DNA of 64,000 nt from Achromobacter spanius (lineage in GTDB: Bacteria > Pseudomonadota > Gammaproteobacteria > Burkholderiales > Burkholderiaceae_B), in the NCBI RefSeq assembly GCF_002812705.1, contig NZ_CP025030.1, positions 4,092,001 through 4,156,000 of the forward strand. The letters are read 5' to 3'. The first letter of the stretch is position 1, and the number at the start of each line of letters is the position of its first letter. This document shows positions 17,619-27,590 of this stretch, piece after piece. Made by a program: the position numbers and the translations under genes. The notes beneath the pieces were generated by a model that had not been told where the DNA came from, searched no databases, and was given only the letters and a program-made list of their open reading frames with translations.

Positions 17619-18749
17619 ATGGTTTCTCGTCGTTCTGCCGTCACGGCGATCTCGGCCGTCGTGGCCGTCTTGTTGACCGGCGCCTTGTCCGGTTGTAGCC
17701 CCAGCGCGGCCGATGATCCGCGTATCGGCATACCGCTGGTCAGGGTGGCCACGGTGCAAGCGCCAGCCCCGTCGACCCGGACGTACACCGGCGTGGTAGT
17801 GGCGCGGGTGCAAAGCGATCTGGGCTTCCGGGTGAACGGCAAGGTGGCCGAACGCCTGGTCGACACGGGCCAGCAAGTCAAGCGTGGCCAGCCGCTGATG
17901 CGGCTGGATCCCACCGACCTGGCCTTGGCGGCGCGGGCGCGTTTGCAGGCGGTGCATGCCGCCCGCGCACGCGCTTCGCAAACGGCGGCTGACGAAAAGC
18001 GCTATCGCGTCCTGGTAGGCGCGGGCGCGGTGTCGGCATCCGCCTATGACCAGGCCCGCGCCGCGGCCGATACGGCCCAGGCCGATCTCAGCGCGGCGCA
18101 GGCGCAGGCCGATGTGGCGCGCAACGAAACGGGTTACGCCACCCTCTACGCGGATGCCGATGGCGTGGTCATGGCCACGCTGGCCGAACCTGGTCAGGTG
18201 GTAACGGCCGGGCAGCCCGTGGTGCGCGTGGCGCGGTCGGGCCAGCGCGAGGCCTTGATTGATCTGCCCGAAACCGTTCGGCCGGCCTTGGGTTCCGTCG
18301 GCGAGGCCACGCTGTATGGCGGCTCAAGCCAGCCCATACCGGTGCAACTGCGAGAACTGTCCGACTACGCCGATCCCCGCACACGCACGTTCGCGGCGCG
18401 CTACGTGCTTGACCCCAACGCTGCGCAGGCGCCGCTGGGCGCCACCATCTCGGTGTCGATCGCGGGCGCGCAGGCCAAGCCGGTGTTTCAGGTGCCCCTG
18501 GCGGCGCTGCACGATGAAGGCCGTGGGCCGGGTGTCTGGGTCCTGTCGGGCGAGCCCACGCAGGTGCGCTGGCGTGCCGTCACGCTGGCGGGCCTGGGGG
18601 AAGAGACCGCCGCCGTGAGCGCGGGCCTGGCCCCGGGCGAGCGCTTCGTGGCGCTGGGCGCGCACCTGTTGCATGAGGGCGAGACGGTGCGCGTGGCCGC
18701 GCCGCAGGGCCGGCGCGCGCTGGCCGCCACGACGGGAGCGGCGCAATGA
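17619..18749 (+). CDS. RND efflux periplasmic adaptor (membrane fusion protein)
   Basis: A 376-residue adaptor lipoprotein. Signal peptide with lipobox LSGC (Cys ~26). Barrel-sandwich and hairpin regions follow: ARVQSDLGFRVNGKVAERLV (lipoyl half), a helical hairpin rich in Ala/Gln (ARLQAVHAARARASQTAADE...), and TLYADADGVVMATLAEPGQ (second lipoyl half), then beta-barrel and membrane-proximal domains. It links pump and outer-membrane channel. The Met at 17619 was chosen; an alternative TTG six codons upstream is less likely. It overlaps the pump gene by 4 bp (ATGA). Confidence 0.88.
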   Translation: MVSRRSAVTAISAVVAVLLTGALSGCSPSAADDPRIGIPLVRVATVQAPAPSTRTYTGVVVARVQSDLGFRVNGKVAERLVDTGQQVKRGQPLMRLDPTDLALAARARLQAVHAARARASQTAADEKRYRVLVGAGAVSASAYDQARAAADTAQADLSAAQAQADVARNETGYATLYADADGVVMATLAEPGQVVTAGQPVVRVARSGQREALIDLPETVRPALGSVGEATLYGGSSQPIPVQLRELSDYADPRTRTFAARYVLDPNAAQAPLGATISVSIAGAQAKPVFQVPLAALHDEGRGPGVWVLSGEPTQVRWRAVTLAGLGEETAAVSAGLAPGERFVALGAHLLHEGETVRVAAPQGRRALAATTGAAQ

Positions 18750-21700
18750 GCGGGTTCAATATCTCGGCGATCGCGGTGCGCGAGCGCGCCGTCACGCTGT
18801 TTCTCATCATCGCGATGTCGGCCGCCGGCATCTTCGCCTTCCTGCAACTGGGGCGGGCGGAAGACCCCAGTTTCACGGTCAAGACGCTGACGGTGGTGAC
18901 CGCCTGGCCCGGCGCCACGGCGCAGGAGATGCAGGACCTGGTGTCCGAACCGCTGGAAAAGCGGATGCAGGAACTGAAGTGGTACGACCGCACCGAGACC
19001 TTCACGCGGCCCGGGCTCGCCTTCATGACGGTGACCTTGAAAGACAGCACGCCGCCGTCGGCCGTGGCCGAAGAGTTCTACCAGGCGCGCAAGAAGCTGG
19101 GCGACGAAGCCGCCAGGCTGCCCCCTGGCGTGCTGCCCCCGATGGTGAACGACGAGTATGGCGACGTGACCTTCGCGCTCTACGCCTTGAAGGCGCACGG
19201 CGAACCGCAGCGCAAGCTGGTGCGCGAGGCCGAGGAACTGCGGCAGCGCCTGCTCAAGGTGCAAGGGGTGAAGAAGGTCAATATCCTGGGCGAACGCCCC
19301 GAGCGCATCTTCGTGGAGTTTTCTTACGCGCGGCTGGCCACGCTGGGCGTGTCGCCGGGCGAACTCTTCGCCGCGCTCAACGCCCGCAATCAGGTGACGC
19401 CGGCGGGCTCGGTGCAGACGCACGGCCAACAGGTGCAAATTCGCCTGGATGGCGCCATTGACGATCTGGAGCAAATCCGCGCAACGCCCATCGTGGCCGA
19501 CGGCCGCACCTTGCGCGTGGGCGATGTGGCCGACGTGAAGCGCGGCTATGAAGACCCCGCCACGTTTCTCATCCGCAGCCAGGGCGAACCCGCGTTGATG
19601 CTCGGTGTGGTCATGCGCGAGGGCCACAACGGCCTGGAGCTGGGCGGCGCGCTTGCGGCTGAAGCCGACGCGATCGCAAAGGATCTGCCGCTGGGCATGA
19701 GCTTCACCAAGATCACGGATCAGGCCGTCAACATCGAAGAGGCCTACGACGAGTTCATGCTCAAGTTCTTCGTGGCGCTGGTGGTGGTGATCGTGGTGAG
19801 CCTGGTCAGCCTGGGCTGGCGCGTGGGCGTGGTGGTGGCGGCTGCCGTGCCGCTGACGCTTGCCGGGGTCTTTGTCATCATGCTTGCCACGGGCCGCGAC
19901 TTCGACCGCATCACGCTGGGTGCGCTGATCCTGGCCTTGGGGCTGTTGGTGGACGACGCCATCATCGTGATCGAAACCATGGTCGTGAAGATGGAAGAGG
20001 GCATGGACCGCATTGCGGCGGCCACCTACGCCTGGGGCCACACAGCCGCGCCCATGCTTGCCGGTACGCTGGTGACCGCCATCGGCTTGATGCCGGTGGG
20101 TTTCGCCAAGTCCACCGCCGGGGAATACGCCGGCAACATCTTCTGGGTCGTGGCGTTCGCCCTGTTGACATCATGGGTGGTGGCGGTGGTGTTCACGCCC
20201 TACATCGGCGTGAAGCTCTTGCCCAAGATCAAACCGGTGCAGGGCGGTCATGGGGCCATCTACGGCACCCCCGGTTATCAACGCCTGCGACGCGGCGTGG
20301 TGTGGGCGGTGGCGCACAAGAAGAAGGTTGCGCTCAGCGTGGTCGGCCTGTTCATCCTGTCCTTTATCGGGCTGGGCCAGGTCAAGCAGCAGTTCTTTCC
20401 GGTATCGGATCGGCCCGAGGTGCTGCTGGAAGTGCAGATGCCAGAGGGTTCCAGCATCGAAAGCACCACGGCGGCGGTCACGTCGGTGGAAAAATGGCTG
20501 GCTCAGCAACCCGAAGCGAAGCTTGTCACCAGCTACATCGGGCAGGGCGCGCCACGCTTCTATCTGGCGATGTCGCCGGAATTGCCGGACCCCTCATTCG
20601 CCAAGATCATTGTGCTGACCGGCAGCGAGAAGGACCGCGACGCGCTCAAGCTGCGCGCGCGCCAGGCGGTGGCCGATCAGCTTGCGCCGCAGGCGCGGGT
20701 GCGGGTGTCGCAACTGGTGTTCGGGCCGTATTCACCGTTCCCGGTGGCGTTTCGCGTGGCGGGGCCGCAGGAAGAAACCGTGCGCCAGATCGCGCAACAG
20801 GTGCGTCAGGTGATGCAGGAAAACCCGTCGATGCGGCAGGTCAACACCGACTGGGGCGAGCGCGCGCCCACGCTGCATTTCGTGCTGGATCAAGACCGGT
20901 TGCGCGCCATCGGCCTGAGCTCCACCGACGCGGCGCAGCAGTTGCAGTTCCTGCTCACGGGCATCCCGGTGACGCGGGTGCGCGAAGACATCCGCTCGGT
21001 GGAAGTGGTGGCGCGCAGCGCCGGGGCGCAACGGCTCGACCCCGCCGAGATCGGCGCGTTCACGCTGGTGGGATCGGCGGGCCAGCGGGTGCCGCTTGAT
21101 CAGATCGGCCATACCGAGGTGCGGATGGAAAACCCGATCCAGCGCCGCCGCGACCGCGAAGTCACGATCACCGTACGCGGCGACGTGGCCGAAGGCGTGC
21201 AGCCGCCGGATGTCTCCAAGCAGATCCTGCCCAAGCTGCAACCCATCATCGCGGCGCTGCCGGCCGGCTACCACATCGTGGCGGCGGCCGACCTGGAAGA
21301 GGCGGGCAAGGCCAACGCGGCGCTGGCCGCGGTGTTCCCGCTGATGTTCATTTTGATGCTGGTGGTGATCATCTTCCAGGTGCGTTCGATGTCAGCGATG
21401 ATCATGGTCGTGCTGACCGCGCCGCTTGCGCTGGTGGGCGTCGTGCCGACGCTGCTGCTGTTCAACCAGCCGTTCGGCTTCAACGCCATCCTGGGCATGA
21501 TCGGTCTGGCCGGCATCATCATGCGCAACACCTTGATCCTGATGGGGCAGATCCATATCAACGAAGAGGAAGGCTTGACGCCGTTCCACGCCGTGGTGGA
21601 AGCCACCGTACAGCGCGCGCGGCCGGTCATCCTGACCTCGTTGGCCGCCGTGCTGGCGTTCATTCCGCTGACTTTCTCGGTGTTCTGGGGCTCGCTGGCC

Positions 21701-21850
21701 TACACCCTGATCGGCGGCACCATTGGCGGCACGGTGTTGACGCTGGTGTTCCTGCCGGCCTTGTACGCCATCTGGTTCCGCATCAACCCGCAGCAAACAC
21801 CGGCCGTGGAACCCCAGGCGGCCGGCGCCTTGCATCAGCTACACCGCTGA
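18746..21850 (+). CDS. RND efflux pump, inner-membrane permease
   Basis: A 1034-residue RND permease with 12 predicted helices in the usual 1+5+1+5 arrangement and two large periplasmic domains (~40-330 and ~555-865). The proton-relay acidic pair lies in helix 4 (LGLLVDDAIIVIET), and the second half carries the matching GLAGIIMRNTLILMGQI. It exports hydrophobic or amphiphilic compounds to the outside with the adaptor and the outer-membrane lipoprotein. Its substrate cannot be inferred from sequence. The last 12 bp overlap the convergent amidase gene. Confidence 0.92.
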   Translation: MSGFNISAIAVRERAVTLFLIIAMSAAGIFAFLQLGRAEDPSFTVKTLTVVTAWPGATAQEMQDLVSEPLEKRMQELKWYDRTETFTRPGLAFMTVTLKDSTPPSAVAEEFYQARKKLGDEAARLPPGVLPPMVNDEYGDVTFALYALKAHGEPQRKLVREAEELRQRLLKVQGVKKVNILGERPERIFVEFSYARLATLGVSPGELFAALNARNQVTPAGSVQTHGQQVQIRLDGAIDDLEQIRATPIVADGRTLRVGDVADVKRGYEDPATFLIRSQGEPALMLGVVMREGHNGLELGGALAAEADAIAKDLPLGMSFTKITDQAVNIEEAYDEFMLKFFVALVVVIVVSLVSLGWRVGVVVAAAVPLTLAGVFVIMLATGRDFDRITLGALILALGLLVDDAIIVIETMVVKMEEGMDRIAAATYAWGHTAAPMLAGTLVTAIGLMPVGFAKSTAGEYAGNIFWVVAFALLTSWVVAVVFTPYIGVKLLPKIKPVQGGHGAIYGTPGYQRLRRGVVWAVAHKKKVALSVVGLFILSFIGLGQVKQQFFPVSDRPEVLLEVQMPEGSSIESTTAAVTSVEKWLAQQPEAKLVTSYIGQGAPRFYLAMSPELPDPSFAKIIVLTGSEKDRDALKLRARQAVADQLAPQARVRVSQLVFGPYSPFPVAFRVAGPQEETVRQIAQQVRQVMQENPSMRQVNTDWGERAPTLHFVLDQDRLRAIGLSSTDAAQQLQFLLTGIPVTRVREDIRSVEVVARSAGAQRLDPAEIGAFTLVGSAGQRVPLDQIGHTEVRMENPIQRRRDREVTITVRGDVAEGVQPPDVSKQILPKLQPIIAALPAGYHIVAAADLEEAGKANAALAAVFPLMFILMLVVIIFQVRSMSAMIMVVLTAPLALVGVVPTLLLFNQPFGFNAILGMIGLAGIIMRNTLILMGQIHINEEEGLTPFHAVVEATVQRARPVILTSLAAVLAFIPLTFSVFWGSLAYTLIGGTIGGTVLTLVFLPALYAIWFRINPQQTPAVEPQAAGALHQLHR

Positions 21851-23362
21851 CACGTTCCCCGCCGACCCGCCCGTGGCGGCGTCCGGCGGCACCGTCACGA
21901 TTGACGTCAATGACGGGTCCGCCGGCTTCAGCGCCGCCAGGTTCGGCCGAGGGCGTTGCAGTTCGGCGTTGCCCGCAAAGGCCTGCTCCATGCCTCGCGC
22001 CGCCTGTAGCACTTCGCGGTCGCCTCGGAAGCGCCCGATGATCTGCATGCCGAACGGCATGCCCAGGTGGTCGCTGCCGCACGGCAGGGTCAGGGCAGGG
22101 TGGGTGGTCAGCGTGATCACATACGTGAGCGCCAGCCAGCGGTAGTAGTTTTCCTGGCGGCGGCCGTTGATGGACTCGGCATACAACTGCGTCCACGGAA
22201 ACGGCGAGACGGGCGTGGTGGGCGACAGGATCAGGTCGTAGTCGTCGAAGGCGCGCTGGAAACGCTTGATCAAGCGCGTCTGCTCGGCTTGCGCCCAGGC
22301 GCAATCCTTCAGGCTCATGGCCGCGCCCATTTCAAAGTTGGCGCGGCTGTTGGGGCCAAGGCTGTTCGGGTCTTTCTCGTAGGCGTCGCGCATGCCCGCC
22401 ACGAAGGCCTCGGCGCGCAGCACGTCAAAGCAGCGGTGGGCGTCGCCGAAGTCCAGCTCGATGGGGTCGCAGGCGGCGAACAGGTGGCGCATGGCCGCGA
22501 TCTTGGCGCGGAAGGTGGCGCGGATCCCGTCGTCCACGTCGCACACGCCGAAGTCTTCGGTATAGGCCACCCGCAGGCGGCCCAGGTCGGCGGTGCCGGG
22601 CGCAAGGAATTGCAGCGGGTCCAGCGGATAGCTAAGCGGGTCACCGGCGTCCGGACCGGCGCTGGCCGCCATTTGCAGGCAGGCGTCGGCCACCGTGCGG
22701 CCCATCGGGCCGACGACGGAAATCGGCGTCCAGCCCAGCAGCTTGCGCACGCTGGGCACCACGCCAGGCGACGGCCGAAAGCCCACCACGCCGCACTTGG
22801 ATGCCGGAATGCGCAACGAGCCGCCGGTGTCCGACCCGGTGCAAAGCGGGAACATGTCGGTGGCCAGAGCCGCGGCCGAACCGCCCGAGGACCCCCCCGC
22901 ATTCAGGTTGGGGTTGAACGGGTTGCCGGTGGCGCCCCACACCGTGTTGCGCGAATTGGCGCCCGCGCCCATTTCGGGCACGTTGGTCTTGGCGGCCACG
23001 ATGGCGCCGGCGCGGCGCAGGCGCGCCACCAGCGTCACGTCTTCCGTCGGCACATGGTCGCGATAGATCTGCGAACCAAAGGTGGTCAGCAAACCGGCCG
23101 TGGGTTCCAGGTCTTTCACGCCCAGCGGCAGGCCGTGCAAGAGGCCCAGCGTGTCGCCCGCCATCACCGCCTGTTCGGCGGAGCGCGCTTCGGCGCGGGC
23201 CCGCTCGAACGCGGTGGCGGTCACGGCGTTGATGTAGGGGTTGATTGCCTCGACGCGCGCAATGCACGCCTCCAGCAGTTCCACGGGCGAGAGTTGGCGC
23301 GCCCCGATCAGGCGCCGCAACTCCACCGCGGACAAGGTGACGAGCGTATCGTCCAGTGCCAT
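21839..23362 (-). CDS. Amidase (amidase signature family)
   Basis: A 507-residue amidase-signature enzyme. The catalytic Ser-cisSer-Lys set is visible: Lys in LPLGVKDLEPT (~83), the cis-Ser in TGSDTGGSLRIPAS, and the nucleophile region with NAGGSSGGSAAAL just before. It hydrolyses an amide to a carboxylate plus ammonia in the cytoplasm (no signal peptide). It is the last of three genes with a Bug receptor (11 bp apart) and D-serine ammonia-lyase, suggesting that an amide or peptide-like amino-acid derivative is taken up and broken down. GGAAGC precedes the start. Confidence 0.88.
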   Translation of the reverse strand: MALDDTLVTLSAVELRRLIGARQLSPVELLEACIARVEAINPYINAVTATAFERARAEARSAEQAVMAGDTLGLLHGLPLGVKDLEPTAGLLTTFGSQIYRDHVPTEDVTLVARLRRAGAIVAAKTNVPEMGAGANSRNTVWGATGNPFNPNLNAGGSSGGSAAALATDMFPLCTGSDTGGSLRIPASKCGVVGFRPSPGVVPSVRKLLGWTPISVVGPMGRTVADACLQMAASAGPDAGDPLSYPLDPLQFLAPGTADLGRLRVAYTEDFGVCDVDDGIRATFRAKIAAMRHLFAACDPIELDFGDAHRCFDVLRAEAFVAGMRDAYEKDPNSLGPNSRANFEMGAAMSLKDCAWAQAEQTRLIKRFQRAFDDYDLILSPTTPVSPFPWTQLYAESINGRRQENYYRWLALTYVITLTTHPALTLPCGSDHLGMPFGMQIIGRFRGDREVLQAARGMEQAFAGNAELQRPRPNLAALKPADPSLTSIVTVPPDAATGGSAGNVSAV

Positions 23363-23373
23363 GAATGCTTCCT

Positions 23374-24360
23374 TTAATCGATCGTGATGTTGGCGCGCTG
23401 CGCGACGTCACGCATCTGCGGCAGTTCTTTCTGGATCAGCGCTTCGCCCTCGGCGGCGCTGGAGAAGGCCGCTTCAAAGCCCTGCGCCTCAAGGCTCTTG
23501 CGCACGTCGGGCGACGCGACCGTGGCGCGCAAGGCGGTTTCAAGCTTGGTCTTCACGTCGGCGGGCAGGCCGCGCGGGGCGGCGACCATCAGCCAGGTGT
23601 CCATGGCCACCGACGGATAGCCCTGTTCGGCAAAAGTCGGCACGTCGGGCAGGAAGCTAGACCGCGCGGGGGCCGACACGGCCAGCACGCGCACCTTGCC
23701 TTGCTTGCTTTGCGGCAGCGCGGCCGCCACGGTGTCAACCGAGAACGGAATCTGGCCGCCGATCAGGTCGGTCATGGCGGGGGCACTGCCCTTGTAGGGC
23801 ACGTGGATCATCTGGATATCGGCGGCCGACAGGAAGGCTGCACCGACGAAGTGCGCGGTGGTGCCGGCGCCAAACGAACCATAGGCGGGCGGTTCCTTGC
23901 TGCGTTCCTTGGCGTAGGCCACCAGTTCCTTCAGGTTCTTGACCGGCACGTTCGGGTTGGCCAACAGCGCCAGGCCGGTGCGGCCGACGATGCCGATCGG
24001 CTCGAAGCTCTTGACCGGGTCGTAGGGCAGCTTTTTCTGAATGGCGGGGTTGACCGTGAAGGTGGTGCCGGAACTGACCAGCAGCGTGTAGCCATCGGGC
24101 GCGGCCTTGGCCACGAAGCCGGCGCCGATTGCGGTGCCCGCGCCGGCGCGGTTTTCCACCACGATGGTCTGGCCCAATTCCTGGCCGAGCTTTTGCGCGA
24201 TGACGCGGCCCAGCACGTCAGTGGCGCCACCGGGCGGGAAGGGCACCACCAGGGTGACAGGGCGCGTCGGGTAGGCATTCTGCGCGCTGGCCACGGCGGG
24301 AATGGCGAAGGCGCCGGCCAAGGCGACGGAAAGGGCGATCAGGGGAGTCTTCATGGTCAT
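23374..24360 (-). CDS. Bug-family periplasmic solute-binding protein
   Basis: A 328-residue Bug/TctC-type receptor. Signal peptide to about residue 28 (...[13 protein letters not shown]). The canonical [19 protein letters not shown] opening is followed by [18 protein letters not shown] and [15 protein letters not shown]. Bug proteins bind carboxylates, amino acids or related compounds for tripartite tricarboxylate transporters. No TctA/TctB gene is present, so it is an orphan receptor. The start at the ATG in a 4-bp ATGA overlap with dsdA is preferred; the next Met two codons on is possible. Confidence 0.88.
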   Translation of the reverse strand: MTMKTPLIALSVALAGAFAIPAVASAQNAYPTRPVTLVVPFPPGGATDVLGRVIAQKLGQELGQTIVVENRAGAGTAIGAGFVAKAAPDGYTLLVSSGTTFTVNPAIQKKLPYDPVKSFEPIGIVGRTGLALLANPNVPVKNLKELVAYAKERSKEPPAYGSFGAGTTAHFVGAAFLSAADIQMIHVPYKGSAPAMTDLIGGQIPFSVDTVAAALPQSKQGKVRVLAVSAPARSSFLPDVPTFAEQGYPSVAMDTWLMVAAPRGLPADVKTKLETALRATVASPDVRKSLEAQGFEAAFSSAAEGEALIQKELPQMRDVAQRANITID

Positions 24361-25757
24361 GCTCGACAAGAGTGGTGGAGAGAGGGCGCGTCTGTCGGCG
24401 CCTGGGGAGTTGCCGCGAGTCCTTGCCCGCGGTTCAGAAATCGGTCGTACTCTTCGGTCGGCACGAACAGCCCGCCCGTGGTCCAGGCCAGATGCGTGGC
24501 GCGCGGCAGGTGCGGCAGCAGCTTGCGTTGGCGCAGCCATTGCTGGCCCGCGATGCTGCCCAGCAACAGGCGCGGCCCGGAAAAACCTGCGGCGGCCGAC
24601 GGCTCGATGCGCAAGCCTTCGCTGTCATGCAGGCGCGCAAGATCCCCGTAGAGCGTGTCGTCCGCCACTGTGTAGACGCCGGCCAGCAAGTGGCCGACCG
24701 CGTCATACGCCAGTTCGGACGCACGCGGCACGGCCAGGCCATCGGCCTCGGTCTGGTTGGTCAGCCCGATGTCGTAGACGGACGGCGGCACCGGCACGCC
24801 GGGCAATTCCCCGTTGCCGGCCATCATGCGCAGCAGAAAGCAGGGCGACTGTACCGGCTCGGCAAAGAAGCAATGCACGTGCGCACCGAACAGCAGCGAC
24901 AGGCCGAAGGCGATGCCGCCCGGCGCGCCACCCACGCCACACGGCAGGTAAACAAACAGCGGATGCTCGGCGTCGACCACGATGCCGGCCTGCGCAAGCT
25001 GGTCACGCAGCGCCAGCGCGGCGGCGGCATAACCCAGGAACAACGACGCCGAGCGTTCGTCGTCAACAAAATAGCCGTGCGGGTCGGCCTCGACCTGGCG
25101 GCGGCCAGCCGCCACGGCTTTTTCGTAATCCCCCTGATGCTCGACCACTTCGACGCCACGGGCGCGCAGGCGCGCCTTCTTCCATTCCTTGGCATCCGAA
25201 GACATGTGCACGGCGGCACGAAACCCCAGCGCCGACGCGATCACGCCGATCGACAGGCCCAGGTTGCCGGTCGAGCCCACGGCCACCTGGTACTGCGCAA
25301 AACAGGCGCGCGCCTCTGGCGTGCCTAGCTTGCGATAGTCGTCGCCCGGCGCGATCAGGCCGCGTTCCAGCGCCAGCTTTTCGGTGAATTCCAACACTTC
25401 GTGAATGCCGCCGCGCGCCTTGATCGAGCCGGCCACCGGCAGGGCGTGATCGGCCTTCAACCACAGCCGCCCCGATGCCAACGGCAAGCCCAGCGCCTGT
25501 TGCATGGCGGCGGCCTCAAGCAGCGGCGATTCGATCACGCCGGCCGACGCCTTCAGTTCCGGAAACAACTGCGCCAGCAAGGGCGCAAAACGCGCAAAGC
25601 GGTCATGCGCGGCTTGTACGTCGGCCAAGCGAAAGGGTGCGGCGGCTAGTGCGGCGGCTAGTGCGGCAGCCTTGTCGGAACGGGTCCACAACGCAGGCCG
25701 CGCGGCACGCAGCGCTTGCAAGGACAAAGAGGAAACGGAGGCGTGGGACGGTGGCAT
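24357..25757 (-). CDS. dsdA: D-serine ammonia-lyase
   Basis: A 466-residue PLP enzyme of the D-serine dehydratase family. The PLP lysine is in [12 protein letters not shown], preceded by [11 protein letters not shown]; the Gly-rich phosphate loop ([17 protein letters not shown]) and [13 protein letters not shown] are intact. It converts D-serine to pyruvate and ammonia and also acts on D-threonine in some members. First gene of the operon dsdA-Bug-amidase. The ATG start was chosen over a GTG two codons upstream. The divergent LysR gene is the likely activator. Confidence 0.85.
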   Translation of the reverse strand: MPPSHASVSSLSLQALRAARPALWTRSDKAAALAAALAAAPFRLADVQAAHDRFARFAPLLAQLFPELKASAGVIESPLLEAAAMQQALGLPLASGRLWLKADHALPVAGSIKARGGIHEVLEFTEKLALERGLIAPGDDYRKLGTPEARACFAQYQVAVGSTGNLGLSIGVIASALGFRAAVHMSSDAKEWKKARLRARGVEVVEHQGDYEKAVAAGRRQVEADPHGYFVDDERSASLFLGYAAAALALRDQLAQAGIVVDAEHPLFVYLPCGVGGAPGGIAFGLSLLFGAHVHCFFAEPVQSPCFLLRMMAGNGELPGVPVPPSVYDIGLTNQTEADGLAVPRASELAYDAVGHLLAGVYTVADDTLYGDLARLHDSEGLRIEPSAAAGFSGPRLLLGSIAGQQWLRQRKLLPHLPRATHLAWTTGGLFVPTEEYDRFLNRGQGLAATPQAPTDAPSLHHSCRA

Positions 25758-25849
25758 GAACACGGTTGCAAAATGAAAAACGTCATCGAACGGTCACATC
25801 CTAGGCTCGGCTTTAGCGTTGCGGCAATATGCGTTGTTAGAATTGTTCG

Positions 25850-25864
25850 TTGCGCTTAACGCAA
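25850..25864. promoter_or_regulatory. LysR-type box (TTGCG-N5-CGCAA)
   Basis: A perfect palindrome, TTGCG-CTTAA-CGCAA, containing the T-N11-A spacing typical of LysR regulators. It lies 16 bp before the lysR start and between the divergent dsdA and lysR genes, so autoregulation and control of dsdA are both plausible. Confidence 0.5.
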
Positions 25865-25880
25865 ACCAAGGGGAAACCCG

Positions 25881-26789
25881 ATGAACGTGCAAGTCCTGCA
25901 AGAAATGGCCGTTCGCTACTTCCTGGAAGTGGCGCGCTGCGGCTCTGTCAGCGTGGCGGCGGAAAAGCTGGAAGTGGCGCCGTCGGCGGTCAGCCGCCAG
26001 ATTGCGCGGCTGGAGCGCGAGCTGGGCACCTTGCTGTTCGAACGCCGATCGCGCGGCATGGTCTTGAACGCCGCCGGCGAATTACTGGCGGCGCACGCCA
26101 AGCGCGCGCAGCAGGACGTAGAGCGCGTCAGCGGCGAAATCATGGGCCTGCGCGGTTTGCGCCAGGGGCTGGTGCGGGTCGTCTGTACCGAAGGTTTCGT
26201 GCACGACGTGGTGCCGGCCGCCATCGCGGAATTCCGCAAGCAATACGCCGGCATCCGCTTCACGCTGGAGGTGTGTTCGCAGCGCGAGGTGCCGGCGCGG
26301 GTGCGCGATGGCGCGGCCGACATCGGCATTACGCTGGGCCTGACCTCGCACCGCGACATGCAAGTGGAACTGCGCATGCCCGCGCCCGTGCGCGCGGTGG
26401 TGGCCGCCGACCATCCGCTGGCGCGCCGCGCCGACGTGTCGCTGGCGCAATTGATGGCCTATCCGCTGGCCTTGCCGGACGCCGATTCCACCTTGCGGCA
26501 ATTGATCGACATCAGTTGCAGCCGCCAGCAATTGCAGTGCGAGCCCGTGTTCTCCAGCCGCAGCGTCGACGCGCTGGTGGCGTTTGCCGGGGCGGGCGGC
26601 GGCGTGGCGTTCTGCGGCGAATTGGCCATCCGCTATCGGCTGCGCGGCAAACAGGTGGTGGCCGTGCCGCTGCGCGATCGCGAAATGAACGAACGCCACT
26701 TTGAAGTGCAGACGCTGGCCGGGCGTGTGCTGCCGGAAGCGGCCAAGGCGTTCATCGCCAGCCTGCGCACGCAGTTGGATGCGGAATGA
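25881..26789 (+). CDS. LysR family regulator of the dsdA operon
   Basis: A 302-residue LysR regulator. N-terminal HTH (~8-65) with SVSVAAEKLEVAPSAVSRQI as helix-turn-helix; residues ~95-300 form the substrate-binding domain. It is divergent from dsdA with a 123-bp spacer, the same arrangement as dsdC-dsdA in enterobacteria, although it is not clearly a DsdC orthologue. AAGGGGA precedes the ATG. Confidence 0.85.
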   Translation: MNVQVLQEMAVRYFLEVARCGSVSVAAEKLEVAPSAVSRQIARLERELGTLLFERRSRGMVLNAAGELLAAHAKRAQQDVERVSGEIMGLRGLRQGLVRVVCTEGFVHDVVPAAIAEFRKQYAGIRFTLEVCSQREVPARVRDGAADIGITLGLTSHRDMQVELRMPAPVRAVVAADHPLARRADVSLAQLMAYPLALPDADSTLRQLIDISCSRQQLQCEPVFSSRSVDALVAFAGAGGGVAFCGELAIRYRLRGKQVVAVPLRDREMNERHFEVQTLAGRVLPEAAKAFIASLRTQLDAE

Positions 26790-26882
26790 TGCGACGTTTG
26801 GCAGCCTCAGTCAGCTAGGGGGCTTGACATCGTTCCGGGCGCGGACGATCGTGCGTCATACGGCATCTTGTCGGAGGCAAAA

Positions 26883-27590
26883 ATGGACATCAGTTGGACT
26901 GCGTTGCTGCTGCCGCCGATCGTCGTAGCCCTGCTGACAAGCACGACTGCGTGGGCATGGCGGGGTAAATCTAAAACGGTGCTTTTGGACCCTGATAAGG
27001 CTGCCCTGCCTTTCGTCACGGCGATCTCTGTATTGGCAATAGGCATACCGCTGGATGCGGCGTTCATGCAAGAAGTCTTGAAGAGCGAGGTGAGTCCCTG
27101 GGTGGCAGATCTGCTCTTATCGGCAATGATGCTGGCGGTTCTTTCACTGTTTGTCGGCGCATACGTGGTCTACACGCTGCTGCTTGACGCGCCGAAGGAC
27201 CCGGCCACGGGCAAAGTCATCCTGGGAGGCGGACGTATCGGATTGCCGGCGGCGATGGGATGTCAGTATTCCAGCCTGATCGCTTTTCTGGCGTGCACAG
27301 TGGTGGCTTTGGCCGCTTATTCGATTCAAGCACGCTCTCCAGCGCCGCAGCTTGCCCATGGGATTGGAACGGTATCCATCGAGCGTCCAATTCCTGAGCT
27401 GGGCACCAGTCGCGAAGTCATATTCAAAGTGTGGGGTGAGCCCGATACGGCCACTGCGCAAAGGTTGGAATACAGCGGGAAAACGTCGCAGATTGTGTTC
27501 TGCCTGGATAAGAACAAACTGCGTGCAGTTGTCTACACCGATCGGGACAAAGACCATGCACAACGAACAACTTGCGGAGTTGATCCTTAA
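26883..27590 (+). CDS. Membrane protein with C-terminal BamE-like soluble domain, unknown function
   Basis: A 235-residue protein I cannot assign to a named family. Four hydrophobic segments are visible (~5-27, 42-62, 72-98 and 118-142). The ~90-residue soluble tail (GIGTVSIERPIPELGTS..., VIFKVWGEPDT, RLEYSGKTSQIVFCLDKN) has the rhythm of BamE/SmpA-OmlA-like domains: Gly-x-Pro, an aromatic strand, then a strand ending at a charged turn. Start chosen for the GGAGG six bases upstream. A TTGACA at 26824-26829 may be the -35. Base composition is clearly lower in GC than the neighbours, hinting at acquisition. It overlaps the next gene by 35 bp. Confidence 0.6.
   Translation: MDISWTALLLPPIVVALLTSTTAWAWRGKSKTVLLDPDKAALPFVTAISVLAIGIPLDAAFMQEVLKSEVSPWVADLLLSAMMLAVLSLFVGAYVVYTLLLDAPKDPATGKVILGGGRIGLPAAMGCQYSSLIAFLACTVVALAAYSIQARSPAPQLAHGIGTVSIERPIPELGTSREVIFKVWGEPDTATAQRLEYSGKTSQIVFCLDKNKLRAVVYTDRDKDHAQRTTCGVDP

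Noticed and set aside
18488..20041. 517-codon minus-strand frame inside the RND pump and adaptor genes
   Set aside because: Overlaps two well-supported genes completely; composition rich in His, Arg and Gln; no recognisable domain.
22884..22890. C7 tract in the amidase gene
   Set aside because: It encodes the conserved Gly-Gly of the catalytic region, so the run is explained by protein sequence.
22067..23377. 436-codon plus-strand frame opposite the amidase
   Set aside because: Shadow of the amidase gene; biased composition and no homology that I recognise.
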